64,000 nucleotides of DNA from Gordionus sp. m RMFG-2023 (lineage: Eukaryota > Nematomorpha > Gordioida > Chordodea > Parachordodidae). The position numbers were made by a program, and so were the translations under genes. Each line of letters starts with the position of its first letter. Position 1 is the stretch's first letter. The DNA is taken from positions 39,409,366 through 39,473,365 of the forward strand of contig NC_088777.1 in NCBI RefSeq assembly GCF_954871325.1, given 5' to 3'. This document shows positions 1 through 14,400 of this stretch, one piece after another. Below the pieces are notes generated by a model. It ran no database searches and had not been told where the DNA came from. It saw only the letters and a program-made list of their open reading frames with translations.

Positions 1-60
1 GGTAGATAAAATCAATTTAAGTATCGGATCGGAGAAAAATTTATGGATAGGCACTGTCCT
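1..60. repeat. hAT terminal fragment
   Basis: The sequence carries a CGGATCGGA stretch and ends in GGCACTGTCCTA, which resembles the right end of the hAT element at 59771-62670 (GATCGGATC followed by CACAGCCCTA). Only the end lies in the window, inside an intron of the UAP1 gene. The assignment rests on similarity to that one copy. Confidence 0.5.
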
Positions 61-178
61 AATATAAAATATAGCAAGCAAAATTATTGCGCGATTTAAA
101 TAGTTGTACTTTATTATTATCAAAATTATAATTGATTTTTTTGACTTAAAATCAATGCCAATGTTTATTTTAAATTAA

Positions 179-1642
<1,464 letters not shown>

Positions 1643-1689
1643 AACAAAACCCACGATAATGATTCCTTGTTTACTTTAAATGATTCATA

Positions 1690-1695
1690 AATAAA
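1690..1695 (+). promoter_or_regulatory. candidate UAP1 polyadenylation signal
   Basis: AATAAA lies 48 bases after the UAP1 stop codon. The position is plausible, but the motif is common in this AT-rich DNA. Confidence 0.5.
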
Positions 1696-2056
1696 ATGTT
1701 TTGACCAAATAATTTAAACAAAAAAATGATTTCAAAAATTAAATAATTTATTGTTTTCTTAGTAAACTTTCACAGTATTATGATTTATATGACATTTAAT
1801 CATAATTTATTTATAAAAAAAATTTATTAATGCGTTGGTAATATACCAATAAGCATTCTTATTTATATTTATCAAGATTTTTTTTGTGATATTTAATCAA
1901 TTATACTATATATATGGGTAATGTTTTTTCTTATTAACATCATGTTTGATAATAAAATTTATTTTTTATACTATTTTATAAAACATTTAAAAAATATAAA
2001 TTGATTTACATTAAAAAGAATAAAGAAATAAAATGCAGCAACGTGTTACTACCACA

Positions 2057-2062
2057 TTTATT
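2057..2062 (-). promoter_or_regulatory. candidate P4HA-A polyadenylation signal
   Basis: AATAAA on the minus strand lies about 290 bases downstream of the P4HA-A stop. The 3' flank between them shares the GATTGAATRCGTRGGTTGTA block with the 3' flank of gene B (around 35495), so that block probably belongs to the duplicated transcript. Confidence 0.35.
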
Positions 2063-2347
2063 CATATCTAAAAAAACATGATTTACCTTTATAAAAATTT
2101 AACTATGCATTAGTTTTTTTATAAGTGAAATGTCATTTTGTTAAAAAAAATATCGAAATAAAAAGTTAAAAATATTCAATATTCGCGGATCCTTAAAAAA
2201 ATATAAAAAAACATTGTTATAAATATATGATTGAATGCGTGGGTTGTAGTAAGTATGTAAAAAAAGTGACAAAATGAGTCGAAGATTTTAGCTCTTTATG
2301 AGTAAATAACATTTTGATTATTCGGCATTGATTAGTTAATATTGGAC

Positions 2348-2418
2348 TTATAAGCTCGGATTTAATTTGCATGGTCTTCTAAATTCTTGACCCCTCTCGT
2401 GAATCCATTTATTAGAAA
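2348..2418 (-). CDS. P4HA: P4HA-A exon 14 (last)
   Basis: Residues 516-538, VSNKWIHERGQEFRRPC followed by KLNPSL and TAA. This is nearly identical to the human C-terminus (VSNKWLHERGQEFRRPC). Cys532 should pair with Cys507. The acceptor is TTTTAG. The exon is 4.1 kb from exon 13; most of that intron is a hAT element. Confidence 0.93.
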
Positions 2419-5400
2419 CTAAAAAAAGTATTTTTATACGCATATTGTTAATAAAAAAATAAATGTTCTCTATACTACTATTTATTTCTTCACTATTTAG
2501 TAAAAAATAATGGTCAGTATTTTTCAAAAAAATTATCAGTTTAAAACAAAATTAATTAGCATGATAAAGAATATAACTATAATATTGTTCAGTATAAAAA
2601 AATGTGATTAAATTTTATTTATTTTATATTACCAGCGTAATAAATTCGTGATTTTAATGCATTTATCATTACCAATAAATTTGGCAAGTTATTCCAAAAA
2701 TATCCAACAAAAGTTATTAATATAAACTCTAGTCTTCTCATAGACGAATTTTAGGCCATATGAGGCGTGGAGTGATAAGGTTCAAGAAATTTTAGGGAAG
2801 AGGCAATTATTATTTGTTCAATTAAGTATAATTAGACCTGTACGCAGTTTACCGATATTTTTGGTCACGCCGTCATTTATGATCATGCCATGCGCTGTCA
2901 ATTTTCACAAAGATGGCGCGTGACCGGCGTAATTTTTTTTAAAAAATATTTTATTCTCACTTTTGTAAATTTTTTATGTCAATCAGGATTTTAATGAATT
3001 CTTATTTTATGAAAGACATTTTAGCGTCCAGTTCCGGTCAAAACAATTGTTCCGTACCGCCCTACGGAACGTTCCTAGAAATATATCTATATACTTTATA
3101 AATCTACAATTTTAATTATCTTTATTTAATCATTAAATGAATCAATTTTTACATAAAAGCAATATATTTTCTAAAAGATTATATGGTTCTTTGTGGTGTT
3201 AGTATAAATTCGAGTGTCGACAAACAACTTTCTACACTTACCTGGCTATAAGGAGTGGCTAATACGATTTGGGCCAATTAAACATAAGATTTATAATTTT
3301 ATTGGATTACTAATATTCTAGCAATTTTTTTACTTTATCTAGACGATTCGTTTTAAATTTTTTTATAGTATCATCCTTTTTGTAAGTTTTGCTATGTTTT
3401 TTTTATCCTGAACCTTAGAAACATTTCTAATTCGTCATATTCTTGTCCTTCAGAAGATTTATCCGAATTACTTATATTAAAATTTTCATCCTTTCCCATG
3501 TCGCTAATAAATGATTTATAGCTATATTATTTTCCTCTTCGTTCAAAGGTTATTTAAACATAGGGTCTGAATAAAGCAGAAAGTGCATTAGCATTTTTTG
3601 TCGAGAGCTGAAATCAAGTCTTGTGAGAATTAATTATTTTAAGCCTTAATTTACATTTGGTCCATTGACCAATAAGGTCACCTGGAAAAATGTTCTCTTT
3701 TTGAAACATTAGGCATGCTGCCTTTAAGGGCTCTATGAGACTATCATTTTTCTACATTTTCCAATTTTTACCGAAGAAAAAATTTCTGGGTATACCATTT
3801 GTAAAAGGAATTAGAAAATAAAAAGAAATTAATATATGCACCAATTAGATGAATTAAAAAATTTATTTTTTTAATTATATAAATTAATAAAAAATTTATA
3901 AATAATTTCAGAAAAGTTCCGGGACCGTTCTGTTACATAAATTTACTCAAAATTCAGTTTCATGTTCCTGATTTTACATTATAATTATTTTGACATCATT
4001 CTAGAATTAGGTGAATATGAACACCACTTATGCTTGGGTCATGGCTAACATAATTTGGTTATAGTGGATGGAATTAAATACCTTTGGTTGAAAATCTGCT
4101 CTAAAATATAAAACTACAGATTGAATTTGATTTCGAGGCAGATTAAAAAAATGCCGAAGTATAATAGATCAAATATCAGATATGCAAGATATTGATAGTA
4201 GTGATTTGCATCGGGCCTTATTTTTCAAGCCCGGCCCGAACCCGAATTTTTTTTTAAAAATTTACCGACCCGGCCGAATTTAATAAAGAAATTAATATAT
4301 TTAATTATTCAAGACATGTTATATGTCGTTTAGTTTCAATAAACAAAATCAAATATTTTTATTTTACAAAAAAATTCAATATAAAATTGATAAATTTAGA
4401 TATATTTTAAAAAATTTTCAAGGTCCGACCCGATCCGGCTCGAATTTTTTTTTAAATATTAGGCCCGGCCCGAAGCCAATTATTTTAAATAGAATTAGGC
4501 CCGATGATAGAACTGATCTACCCTGATACCCGTTTTCAAATTGGCAAATTCAACGATGATAATAATAATGCAACACATACGAAAACGTTAAAATTAAAAC
4601 CCAGCCAGGTAGCATATAGTATAATAATTATGCTTGTAAGCATATCTGGAGCAAATAAAAATTTAATTAATAATATTTTGAAAAGAATTGGGAAACACTA
4701 TCTCAAACTATGAATAAGATCTAGTAGAAGTGCTAGTGTCGTTAAACGGCTCTATTTGAGCCGATTTTTAAAAACGATTAACTCAATATTTTATCCAGAA
4801 AAATGTTACGCAGGCCTAAAGATCTTGCTCATAGATGGCAAAAAGATTTGCACATCTATTAGTCAAATCTCGAGGCTTAAGCAACATTTTTCTGGCTAAG
4901 ATATTGAGTTAGTAGTTTTTAAAAATCGGCTCAAATAAAGCCGTTTAACAACATTAAGAAGAACTATTAGCTATTTTTTCAAAATTTAAAGAGAGTTGAA
5001 TTTGGTTATTGATAAGTAGGGCCAGTCAACGTATAGCAATTTTCTAAATAACAACCTAATTTGCTAAATACCGATTAAAATGTAATGAGACCCTCTTATT
5101 ATTTAATATATATTATAAAGGAATCATGTGGTCGAGTCCCACCCCCTATATATCATCCCACCAAAGACGGAACAACCAAGTTGGATTAAGAAAAAAAACA
5201 TTATCTTTGCTGGATTTGAACCAGAACATCTGATTGGTAAGCGACGCTTTTGCCGATTAGGCCACAGACACTTTCAAAAAATCACGATTTTTCAAATAAA
5301 TATTATAAATTTAGCAGTACCATAAATGAAAAATAAACAAAATACAAATTTACCTATCATTAACTATTAAATTTCCATCCGCACAAAGACCTATCTTAAA

Positions 5401-8400
5401 CTTGCAATCATCTTTTAAAAGTGGGATTGAAAAAAATTAGTAAATGATAATAAATCAGAAAGTATTTCCCTAAAAAATTAATGAGTGGGAAATTATTATA
5501 AAACACCTCAAACGTATAGAGTATGATATTATGGTAGTAAAAATAGCGATTGAGAATCAAGAGGTAATATTAAATTCATTATTTTACAAAATTAGCAACT
5601 AAACACTCAACAACAAGTTCTAATTATGATTCCATTTTAAGTGATTTAGAACAAGAATGCCTATTCTAGAAAAACACCATTAATAAGATATGGATGTTCT
5701 AAATTTCTGGAGAGAAAATACTATTGAACTTCCTAATCTTTCCACACTACCTAAAAAAAATACTGTGCTCCGGTAATTAGTACACATAGTGTTTTCTCTA
5801 CCGCTGAGTTGATGTTGAATTCAAGGAGATCATCATTATTTCCGGAAAATTTAAATAAAATTATTTTTATACATGATAATTAATTATAAAATTACAAAAT
5901 CGATTTTAAATTTATGAGTTTTCTCTTAAATAAGATCAAAAAATATGCCTAGATATCTGTACTGTATATTTGAATTTAATTTTTCTTAAAAAAATTAAAT
6001 AGCAATTAAAAAAATATTATAAAAAATTTAAAACGGTGTGCTGACTCATGCCACCGTTGACGGTGGCTAAAAATAGGCCCATCGCCGGCCGCCAATTAGA
6101 TCTTTGAAACTCGCACAGACCGCCGATGGCGCACAGATTTAAGTATAATGAGTGACACCATTATTGCCAGTTAAGAAGGCAAATTGTAAATTGCAATCAT
6201 GCGCGGATTTCTGCATTATCCTTAATGGGGCAAATCTTCCAAGGATGCCCTTCATATAATAAAATACACCATCTAAACCTTGAAAACCCGCAGCCATGGC
6301 ACATGGGTTTCGATGACATACTTTAAAATTAAAAATTTGGATAAGTATTAAAAAAAAGATTTTTACCTATCAAAAATATAAAATTTTATTAATCACCACT
6401 TATATATTTTAGTAAAAAAATAAAGCTATTAATAATTATACTGACCAAAAAATATAGTTTGTACTGATATTAATAAATAACAATACTGACCATTTAATAT
6501 ACAATAATTATGATTTCATTTATCGACCAAATATGGTAACATATCTATATCTGACATACCCCATTTGGAACCCGCTAGAACGGGACATGCTGCATGTCTA
6601 GTATCAAAATCTCCATTACCAGAAGCTTTTAAATTGTACCAAAATGCGGCAGAGCCCTAATACATTGTTTTTTTTAAAGTTCAAATAAAAGGCATTAGGA
6701 AAAGAAAATGGTTATTACTATCTAAATAAGTAAAATTGTTATTACTATATAAATAAAAAAAAATTTTTAAAAACTTTTTTAGGCGTAGATCTGACTCCCA
6801 CCAACGGAAAGACCGTAGCTCCACCGGCAACAACATCGCTCATCTAAATTCATGTTATTTAAAAAAAATTAAAACTGATTAAATTTTTTTTACAATATAA
6901 GTATATAAATTAAATTTAATAACTAAAAATTAGATAGATATATAAAATGCATGAACATTGACAATTTAAAGGAATAATGAATGGCTTATTGGACAATAAA
7001 ACAAAGGCCGAAGAATTCTAACATTATATAATAAAGAATTTTGACAATTATTTGTCAAAAATAGAAATTTTCTGTAAAGGGACATCTTACGTAAAACATC
7101 CATGTGGCTATTCTCTTGTCAATATAATTTCCATCATCATCATATTCGTCATTCTATAATGTAAACGAAGATCGAAGCAATATTTAAATAGTTTTCAATT
7201 AATCAAAAATTTAAATTATTACTATTCCTAATCAACTCAAAAAGATGTAGCATTTTCTTTTAAAGATTAACGGAAGCGAAATGTCAAGCTGGTGTCATAT
7301 CCAGGTGAAGAATTTGTTAAGAACCATTGAATGATTCACAGAAAGAATAGAGTAAAAAGATACATAGGCATAGAATCATGTAAAATCAGTAATAGAGCAC
7401 AGATAGGATATATTTAAAAAAATCAAATATAAATATACAAAAATAAGATTATCTCCAACTTACGTAAAACATGAAGGTAGCTATGCGGTTACCTTGTTTA
7501 TCATTAAATGCATCCTTTTCGACACTCTAACGAAACATTCATATAAATTTAATTTATTATGGAAGCGAAAAAAAATGAAATAATTAGTCTCAAAAACTAT
7601 ATTGATAAATAGTGAATAAACCTAAAAAATAAAGTTTTTATTAATGTTTTCGTTAAAATAAGGCATAATTAGTCAGTTATACTTGATAATTTTTTTATTT
7701 TGTTCTAAATTTTCATTTAATGTTTACCGAGCGGTTTGTGCGAGACTTTCAATTTTATAAGAGTAAAATGAAGATTGGTCATGGTAAAGATGTTTTTTTT
7801 TAAAGAATAAGGCAAAAAATAACTGTTACACTTTCTTGAGTAACGTTTACAGCTCTAGTTATTTTCTGATCAATTAAAAAGGAAATATAATTGGGAATTA
7901 TAAGAAATCAATGAAATTCCTTACTTTTTAATTCTAATAGTACTTTTTCAAAAATGTGATTTTGTATTTATGGAGAATTATTTTTTGGTTTTTTCTTCTT
8001 ATTAATGTTCGTTCTTAATATTAAAGATTCGATAAAATGTATTTATTATACTAACCCAATTTGAGCTTTAATTTTTATATGAAAATATAAAAAAAATATA
8101 TATATTAGCGTCATTATGTTTTTTCCGGGAAGATGTTATTTTTACAACTTGAAATCATTTTTTGAGCGCGTTTTTTAAAATATCAAAATCTGATTTTACT
8201 GGAAATATATCCCAGCATGTTTGGAATACCTATCATACGAATTGTAGATAATTTTATAGTTAACTTTTGAGTCATTTATAATTTACATGAAAAATCTATG
8301 TAAAAAATAATAAAAATTATTTAAATTCAAAAGTTCACGGCGTAATTGTCTGAAATGTATAGGGTAGGTATCCCAAACATGATAGAATACTTCCGGTAAA

Positions 8401-11400
8401 ATCAAAATTTAAAAAAGCGCGCTCCAAAAAATGATTTAAAATTGAAAAAATAACCATTCACGTTAACATATAAAAACATACGCGGTCGATTAGTTTATAT
8501 TAAAAAAATTTAGATTTGGTGAATTATATTAATCTAACCAGCTTTAAAATTTTAAAATCATGAATTTATTTTAAAAAATTCGAGTTCTTTTGTACTAATA
8601 ATCAATTTAAGGGATATATTGAAGTTAAAACTTACTTTTTAATAGTTGACCAGTTTTTAGAAAATATGGCGAAGATATCAAAATTCAGCAGAAAAAATTC
8701 TTAAAATCTAAAAACAATTATACTCTTTTTCAAAGAAAACAATAGGAATATTTCAAAAAGGTTATCTAAATTTACCAGCTTGCGACCAGAAAATTGTAGA
8801 GCGATAGTGGTACACATTAGCGCCCTGCATCTGACCTGTTTTTCACGGTCCGGTCCAAAATCTAAGCCAGGTCGGAGAAAATTCGAGATTTTTTCCGTCC
8901 GTCGAGTCCAGTTCCCTTAATCGAAGTCAGTGATGCTACCAACTTTAGCAATGGTACTATAGAAAGAAAAAAGCCAGTAACCAACCCGTAGGGTGTTTGT
9001 AACAGCAGATAAGTGGAATCGTACCATAGCAATAAAGTGTAAGGTCAGACGCCCCAGTTTCATGCAGGAACTAGTTGAACACAATAGAGTAATGGTCCTC
9101 CGTTCACCCCACTTGATAGTGATAGACCCAGCAGTCATATATGTATAAAAACAATTTCGCTTAAATTAATAAAGCTAACTTGGACACCGTGCAACGGTGT
9201 TTCCATTGCTAAAAATATGGCCTTTGCTGGTATACAAGATGACTACATTGCATGCAACTGAAGGCTTACTACTCCAGCCTTGGTTGCTATGAAATATAAT
9301 TTGGTACCTTACATAGAGATCGGCGCGGATAAAAAATTTCATAGGATTTTCCCGCTCGGCCAGTATATTTTTTGCCCGACGCGGTCCATGAAATAGTTCA
9401 AATTGGTCTGTAATTATTTTTTTGAAGGAAAAAAATCTTGCCCAATATCTTAAGCTCCACTGACCTGCCCTTTAACCTAACTAATAGAGGATAAAGGGTA
9501 AGATATGGTTAACTGATGTGAGATATAAAAAGAAGGAATTATAATAAACGTCATTGGTTGGGATAAATAAGATTGTGAAAATAATAATATAAAAAATAGT
9601 CAATTTCTTGTATGCAAATTTTATTTTAGTTATTTTGATTGTAACCGATTTGCTATTTCATAATTTATATAAATTTTATTTTGTGGTCCCCATTTATGTA
9701 GTCACCTTAATTCTAAATTTCCATGATTAAAACATGATATCAAAAAATATACTATTGAATAGTCGTATTTTTACTCCTAAAATTTAAAAATGCCACAATC
9801 AGATCGCTCGGCCTACATATATTTAAAAAATAACTTAGTATCATTTAAAACCTAAATAAAATCTGGGTATTCATATAAATTTATTTGTATCACTGCTATA
9901 CAACTTTAGAAAATATATATTATGAATTTTAAAAAAGAAATACACTTAGAGTAGTAGATTGATTAAATATATGTTTATATAAAAATAAGCAATATAATGA
10001 AAAGAAAAATCGAGAAAAATATTTTAAATGTAAGGAAACAGAAAAAAGTGAAATAATCTAGCTAGTGTACACATGCTCAACATTTCGCTTTGTTTTTAAA
10101 GCTAATTATTTGACTCGAATATAAATTTATGTAAGTGTAAGCGCATGCATTGTTATCATAATTTTTAATTTAAAATTTCACAAACTTAAAGAGTGCCATG
10201 CTCAATTTGAAACATTATTATAATATATAATACAAATAATTTAAAACTTTACCCTGGAAAAATCATAATGAGGGTCATAATGTCCACCTATGCCATAGTT
10301 TGCAACCTTTATAATTTAACAAAAATCTGATATATAATCATCTTAAATTATACAAATAATATAATTTACAGGTTATCTTAAGATTAATTGTCTTATTTAT
10401 ACGAGTTATGCTCAGCTGACCTGGCCCGATTTTAAGTAGGGTCTTCGAAATCGATTTTTTTGACCTGGTCTCTCTTACATAAAAATGAAAAGAAAGCCAT
10501 GACAAAAACTTTTAAAAAGTATAATGTGGAATTTTTTTTCAAACTTGAAGATCTTCAGCCGTTTCCATCGATAAGCCGGTAATGGTAGAAATCCTTCTAT
10601 TGATATCCACTATAACTTTATGATCCTCTTCTCTTAACCAAGCACTTAAGAATGTATGTGTATTACATTTATTATATTCTATACATTGTGTTAATGTACT
10701 TTATTTTACTATATATGTAATTATATATTTAATTTAAAAGTTAATATAAACCTCTTAGATATCCTAAAATCGGCAGGTATAAATTGTCCCGTATCCCCTA
10801 CAACTAAAGCCCTTTGTAACTGGATAAAGAATATTCATAAGCATATTTTAAAGGATGAAAAATTTTTGCACCATAGTACTTACCTACTATATATATATTA
10901 TAATTTTCCACTTTTTTATAATAAAAAGTTTAAAAAATTAAATTATATCATGTGTAACTAGTAACGCAGGGCTTCGAATTGTAATACAGAAATATAAAGA
11001 AAAGGAATGGAATGGATTTACAAAGCATATAGAAATATATAGTTTATAATATATTAATCGATTAGCTCATGGCAATTTATATAAAAAAACTTAAAAATGC
11101 TATAAATGGCATGCACAATATTTTTTATTACAATAAAAAGTATATTTCCAATTTCAAAAAAAACATAAAAGATATATGACAAGGTGCAAGAAAAATTGTT
11201 AAGAGGATATTGATTAACTTTAAATTCATAAGCAAAAATACTAACCTTTTACTAATCCTGTAATCAGCCGGTTCATATTTTTGAGTCTTTGAGTTGAAAG
11301 TAGTAGCTCTTTTCAGCTTTAAAAAATACATAATTACTTTGTTACAATTTGTGAGTCATTATAAATATATAAAAATAGTAATGATTTTGATTAAATAAAT

Positions 11401-14400
11401 ATATGAAATCTAAGCGTAAATACAATAGAGAATAGCATATATATCAGTAGTGTAACTATAGATCGTGGGAAGTAGGGAGAAATAATATCTACCCAAAAGT
11501 ATTATTAACCACTTAACAAATCCTTAATTAAACCTTTCAAACTATAATAATGGTTACAATATATCTTGATTAAAAAGAAAATTACCAAAATAGTTACTAT
11601 AGTAAATACTGGTAGGACGGACTTCAGATTTTATGAGTCGAAATTTAAAAAATAAAAACCATACCTACAATAATAAATCAGATTTTTTACAAAATTGTAT
11701 TCCATATCTCCAGTGCAATTTGTTTATATTTAATTGATTTAACTGATCTACCTTATTCTTGCCCCTAGATGCAGCTTAATGATAACAATTTTATCGTTTT
11801 TTAAAAGCTTCTTTTTTTAAAAAAACAGAAAAGCGAAATTAGATAAAATCAGAAGAAGAATCTAAAAACATATAAGTCTGAAACAGCGAATAGTGTAAAG
11901 TGAATGATATAGGCCAAGTCATATGGCATTCAAAATAATTCCTGTGGTGCTGGTTTGCACCAAAGAGGCATGAAAATAAATCGGGACTACATGATTCTCT
12001 TACATAATTAATTGGGGCTAAAACCTTTCTAAATAAATTTTTTTTATAGAAAGAAGAAATAAAAAAACAAATTTTAGGGAAGGGTATTTTAACTTTGTTT
12101 TATTCTACTTACTATACTAGTAATTACGCTACTGATAAATTTTGATATTGAAAAATATATAAGTAGGTTTGATAAGTCATGCATTTTAATAATATTGTTT
12201 AAATATATATATACAATAAATAGAATAATATATTATGTCCTAAAAATATTAGACATGCAAAAGTATTAGAAATGAAAATAGTGAAATTAAACAGAAATAT
12301 TAAATTCATATTCATATTTTAAAAAAATTATGAAGCCCTGTGTTAATAAAATAATTTGTTATTTTAATGAAGCAAATTGTTAAATTATAAAATAGTTTCA
12401 AATAGATACTTAATGGAGAAAAAAAATACTGCATTCATTAACATAATTGATTCTTAAACTTAAACCAGTGGCGAAACAGGGATTTTTGAGTAGGTAATCA
12501 ATGTTTTAAAAAAAAATTTGAACAAAAACAAAAATTTATTTGATATATACCTAGACCTGTGCGCCGCCAGCTCACGTCGGTTATTTTATTCACGCCGGAA
12601 CAGCCGCCGATTGAGATCATCGGCGCGAGCCGACTAGACGCCAATTTTTTTATGGTGGCAGCGTGGCATGTATAATTTATAGAATGTTGTTTAATTATAT
12701 ATATTAAATTATTATTATTTAAATTTGAATATTAACATTAATAAAATAACATATGAATTGTATTCTATTGCATATATAATAGAATAGAGTATGTCATTTA
12801 CATATATTCATATATCGTATTTCCATTAACATTACATATTAATTATTTTTATGGACTTGCACGTTTTAAACTACCCTATAAACAATACTGAAATAACAAC
12901 TCTACTAATTATAAATCAAGTTATGTCTGGAGGTAATTTGGAAATCTTTTTTAAAGAATGAAAATAAGAAAAGCACAATGCCTGATTATATTTATTGTGA
13001 ACCTTGCTTAAAATTGGGGGAAAAAATGAGGAAGATTCGGATAAACATAATCCATTTTATTGATATTCTTATTAAAAAAAAGAGAGAAATTATTTCTTCA
13101 GATATAGAGTAGCTGATTTGGAATGTGAAATTGAGGAAGAGCATCGTAAATGTCTGCAGTCAATTTAACAGGTCATATTTTGGATATTAATGATTCTAAT
13201 CTGATCCATACTTGATGACCATTTTGATATGTCTGATGAATCGGATAATATGCACCAACCAATCTAATTAATACAAAAACTTTAAAATTAAATTGCCCTA
13301 CTCGCTGGCACAGCATATTAATTATGAGAGTATTCGTAGTGTAAACAAAATGTGGAATTTCTTTCTTCCCAAAAGGGATCGACAATAAACTTATGTTTTT
13401 ATTTCACAGTGAAGAAGAAAAAGCGACAGAAACTTACTAGGCTTGCTAATTTAGCTAGGAGTTTTTTCAATTACTGGATTAATACTCAATGCAAAAAGAC
13501 TTATTTATGTCCCACGAATCTTGATAAAAATATTATATATTCATGACAATTATAATTTTGTTGAATCTGAATTCTGATTTATTATATTTCATACCATACT
13601 TTATATTTTGCTTGCATTCCAAATTTATATTTTAATTTGTTATAATAAAAATCAATAGAATATTACTAATATGTGTTGTTTATGTGACTCTGATCTGAAT
13701 AAAAATGCAATTCTATAGTTTATTTCTGAGAATGAGAAAATACTTAAATTTAAATAGGAGTGAGACAGGAAATAATTTAAGAAATGAATTAAACTATGTT
13801 AATAATGTGTTAGAAAAGAGCGCCCAAATAAATTATAAAAAAATGTAATACTCTGATTTATAAATTAAATTCATTAAAAAATACATTGATTTATAAATTA
13901 GTTGCGCCGCCGCCGCCGATAATTTACTAGGCGGCGGCGAAATACGCCGAAAAAATTAAAAAATAACGCCGCCGTCGATTGAGACATCGGCGCACAGGTT
14001 TATATATACCAAGAAGTAAACTTGCGAATAATAATTTTAAAAAAGTATAAATATTGCGATATAAATTGCACAGGGTAAAAAGATTAGATTTTGTATTCAC
14101 AAAAAAAATATTATAATGAATAATTCAAAAATATATAAAAAATAATAAAAATATATCTATAATTTTTTTATAAATCAAATTTTCAGTTTATTTCTCATCG
14201 GGCTCTATACTCCTAATTTTGTACAATAATTAGAATTTTATTCAGTCTTCAAATCGTCCTCTAAATCTTATTGACTTTGAAAAACTTTAAGCTGCCTCAT
14301 CAAATATTGAAATTGGTTAATAATATTGGTGACCTTATCCATGATCACACGTATAAATGAGAGGGTATATTCAACATTGAAGAGATTAAAATGTTACGTA

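Larger units (their letters stand above)
2833..6141 (+). mobile_element. hAT transposon, 3.3 kb, broken, in P4HA-A intron 13
   Basis: The ends are TAGACCTGTACGCAG and the inverse of GGCGCACAGATTTA. They are flanked by a perfect 8-bp target duplication, AGTATAAT (2825-2832 and 6142-6149). A transposase relic reads on the plus strand. Its C-terminal dimerisation block lies around 5765-5885 (VFSTAELMLNSRRSSLFPEN, then LNKIIFIHDN), as in other hAT transposases. The frame is interrupted throughout. The element carries later insertions at 4199-4512 and 4734-4956. It belongs to the same family as 12552-14002. Confidence 0.85.
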
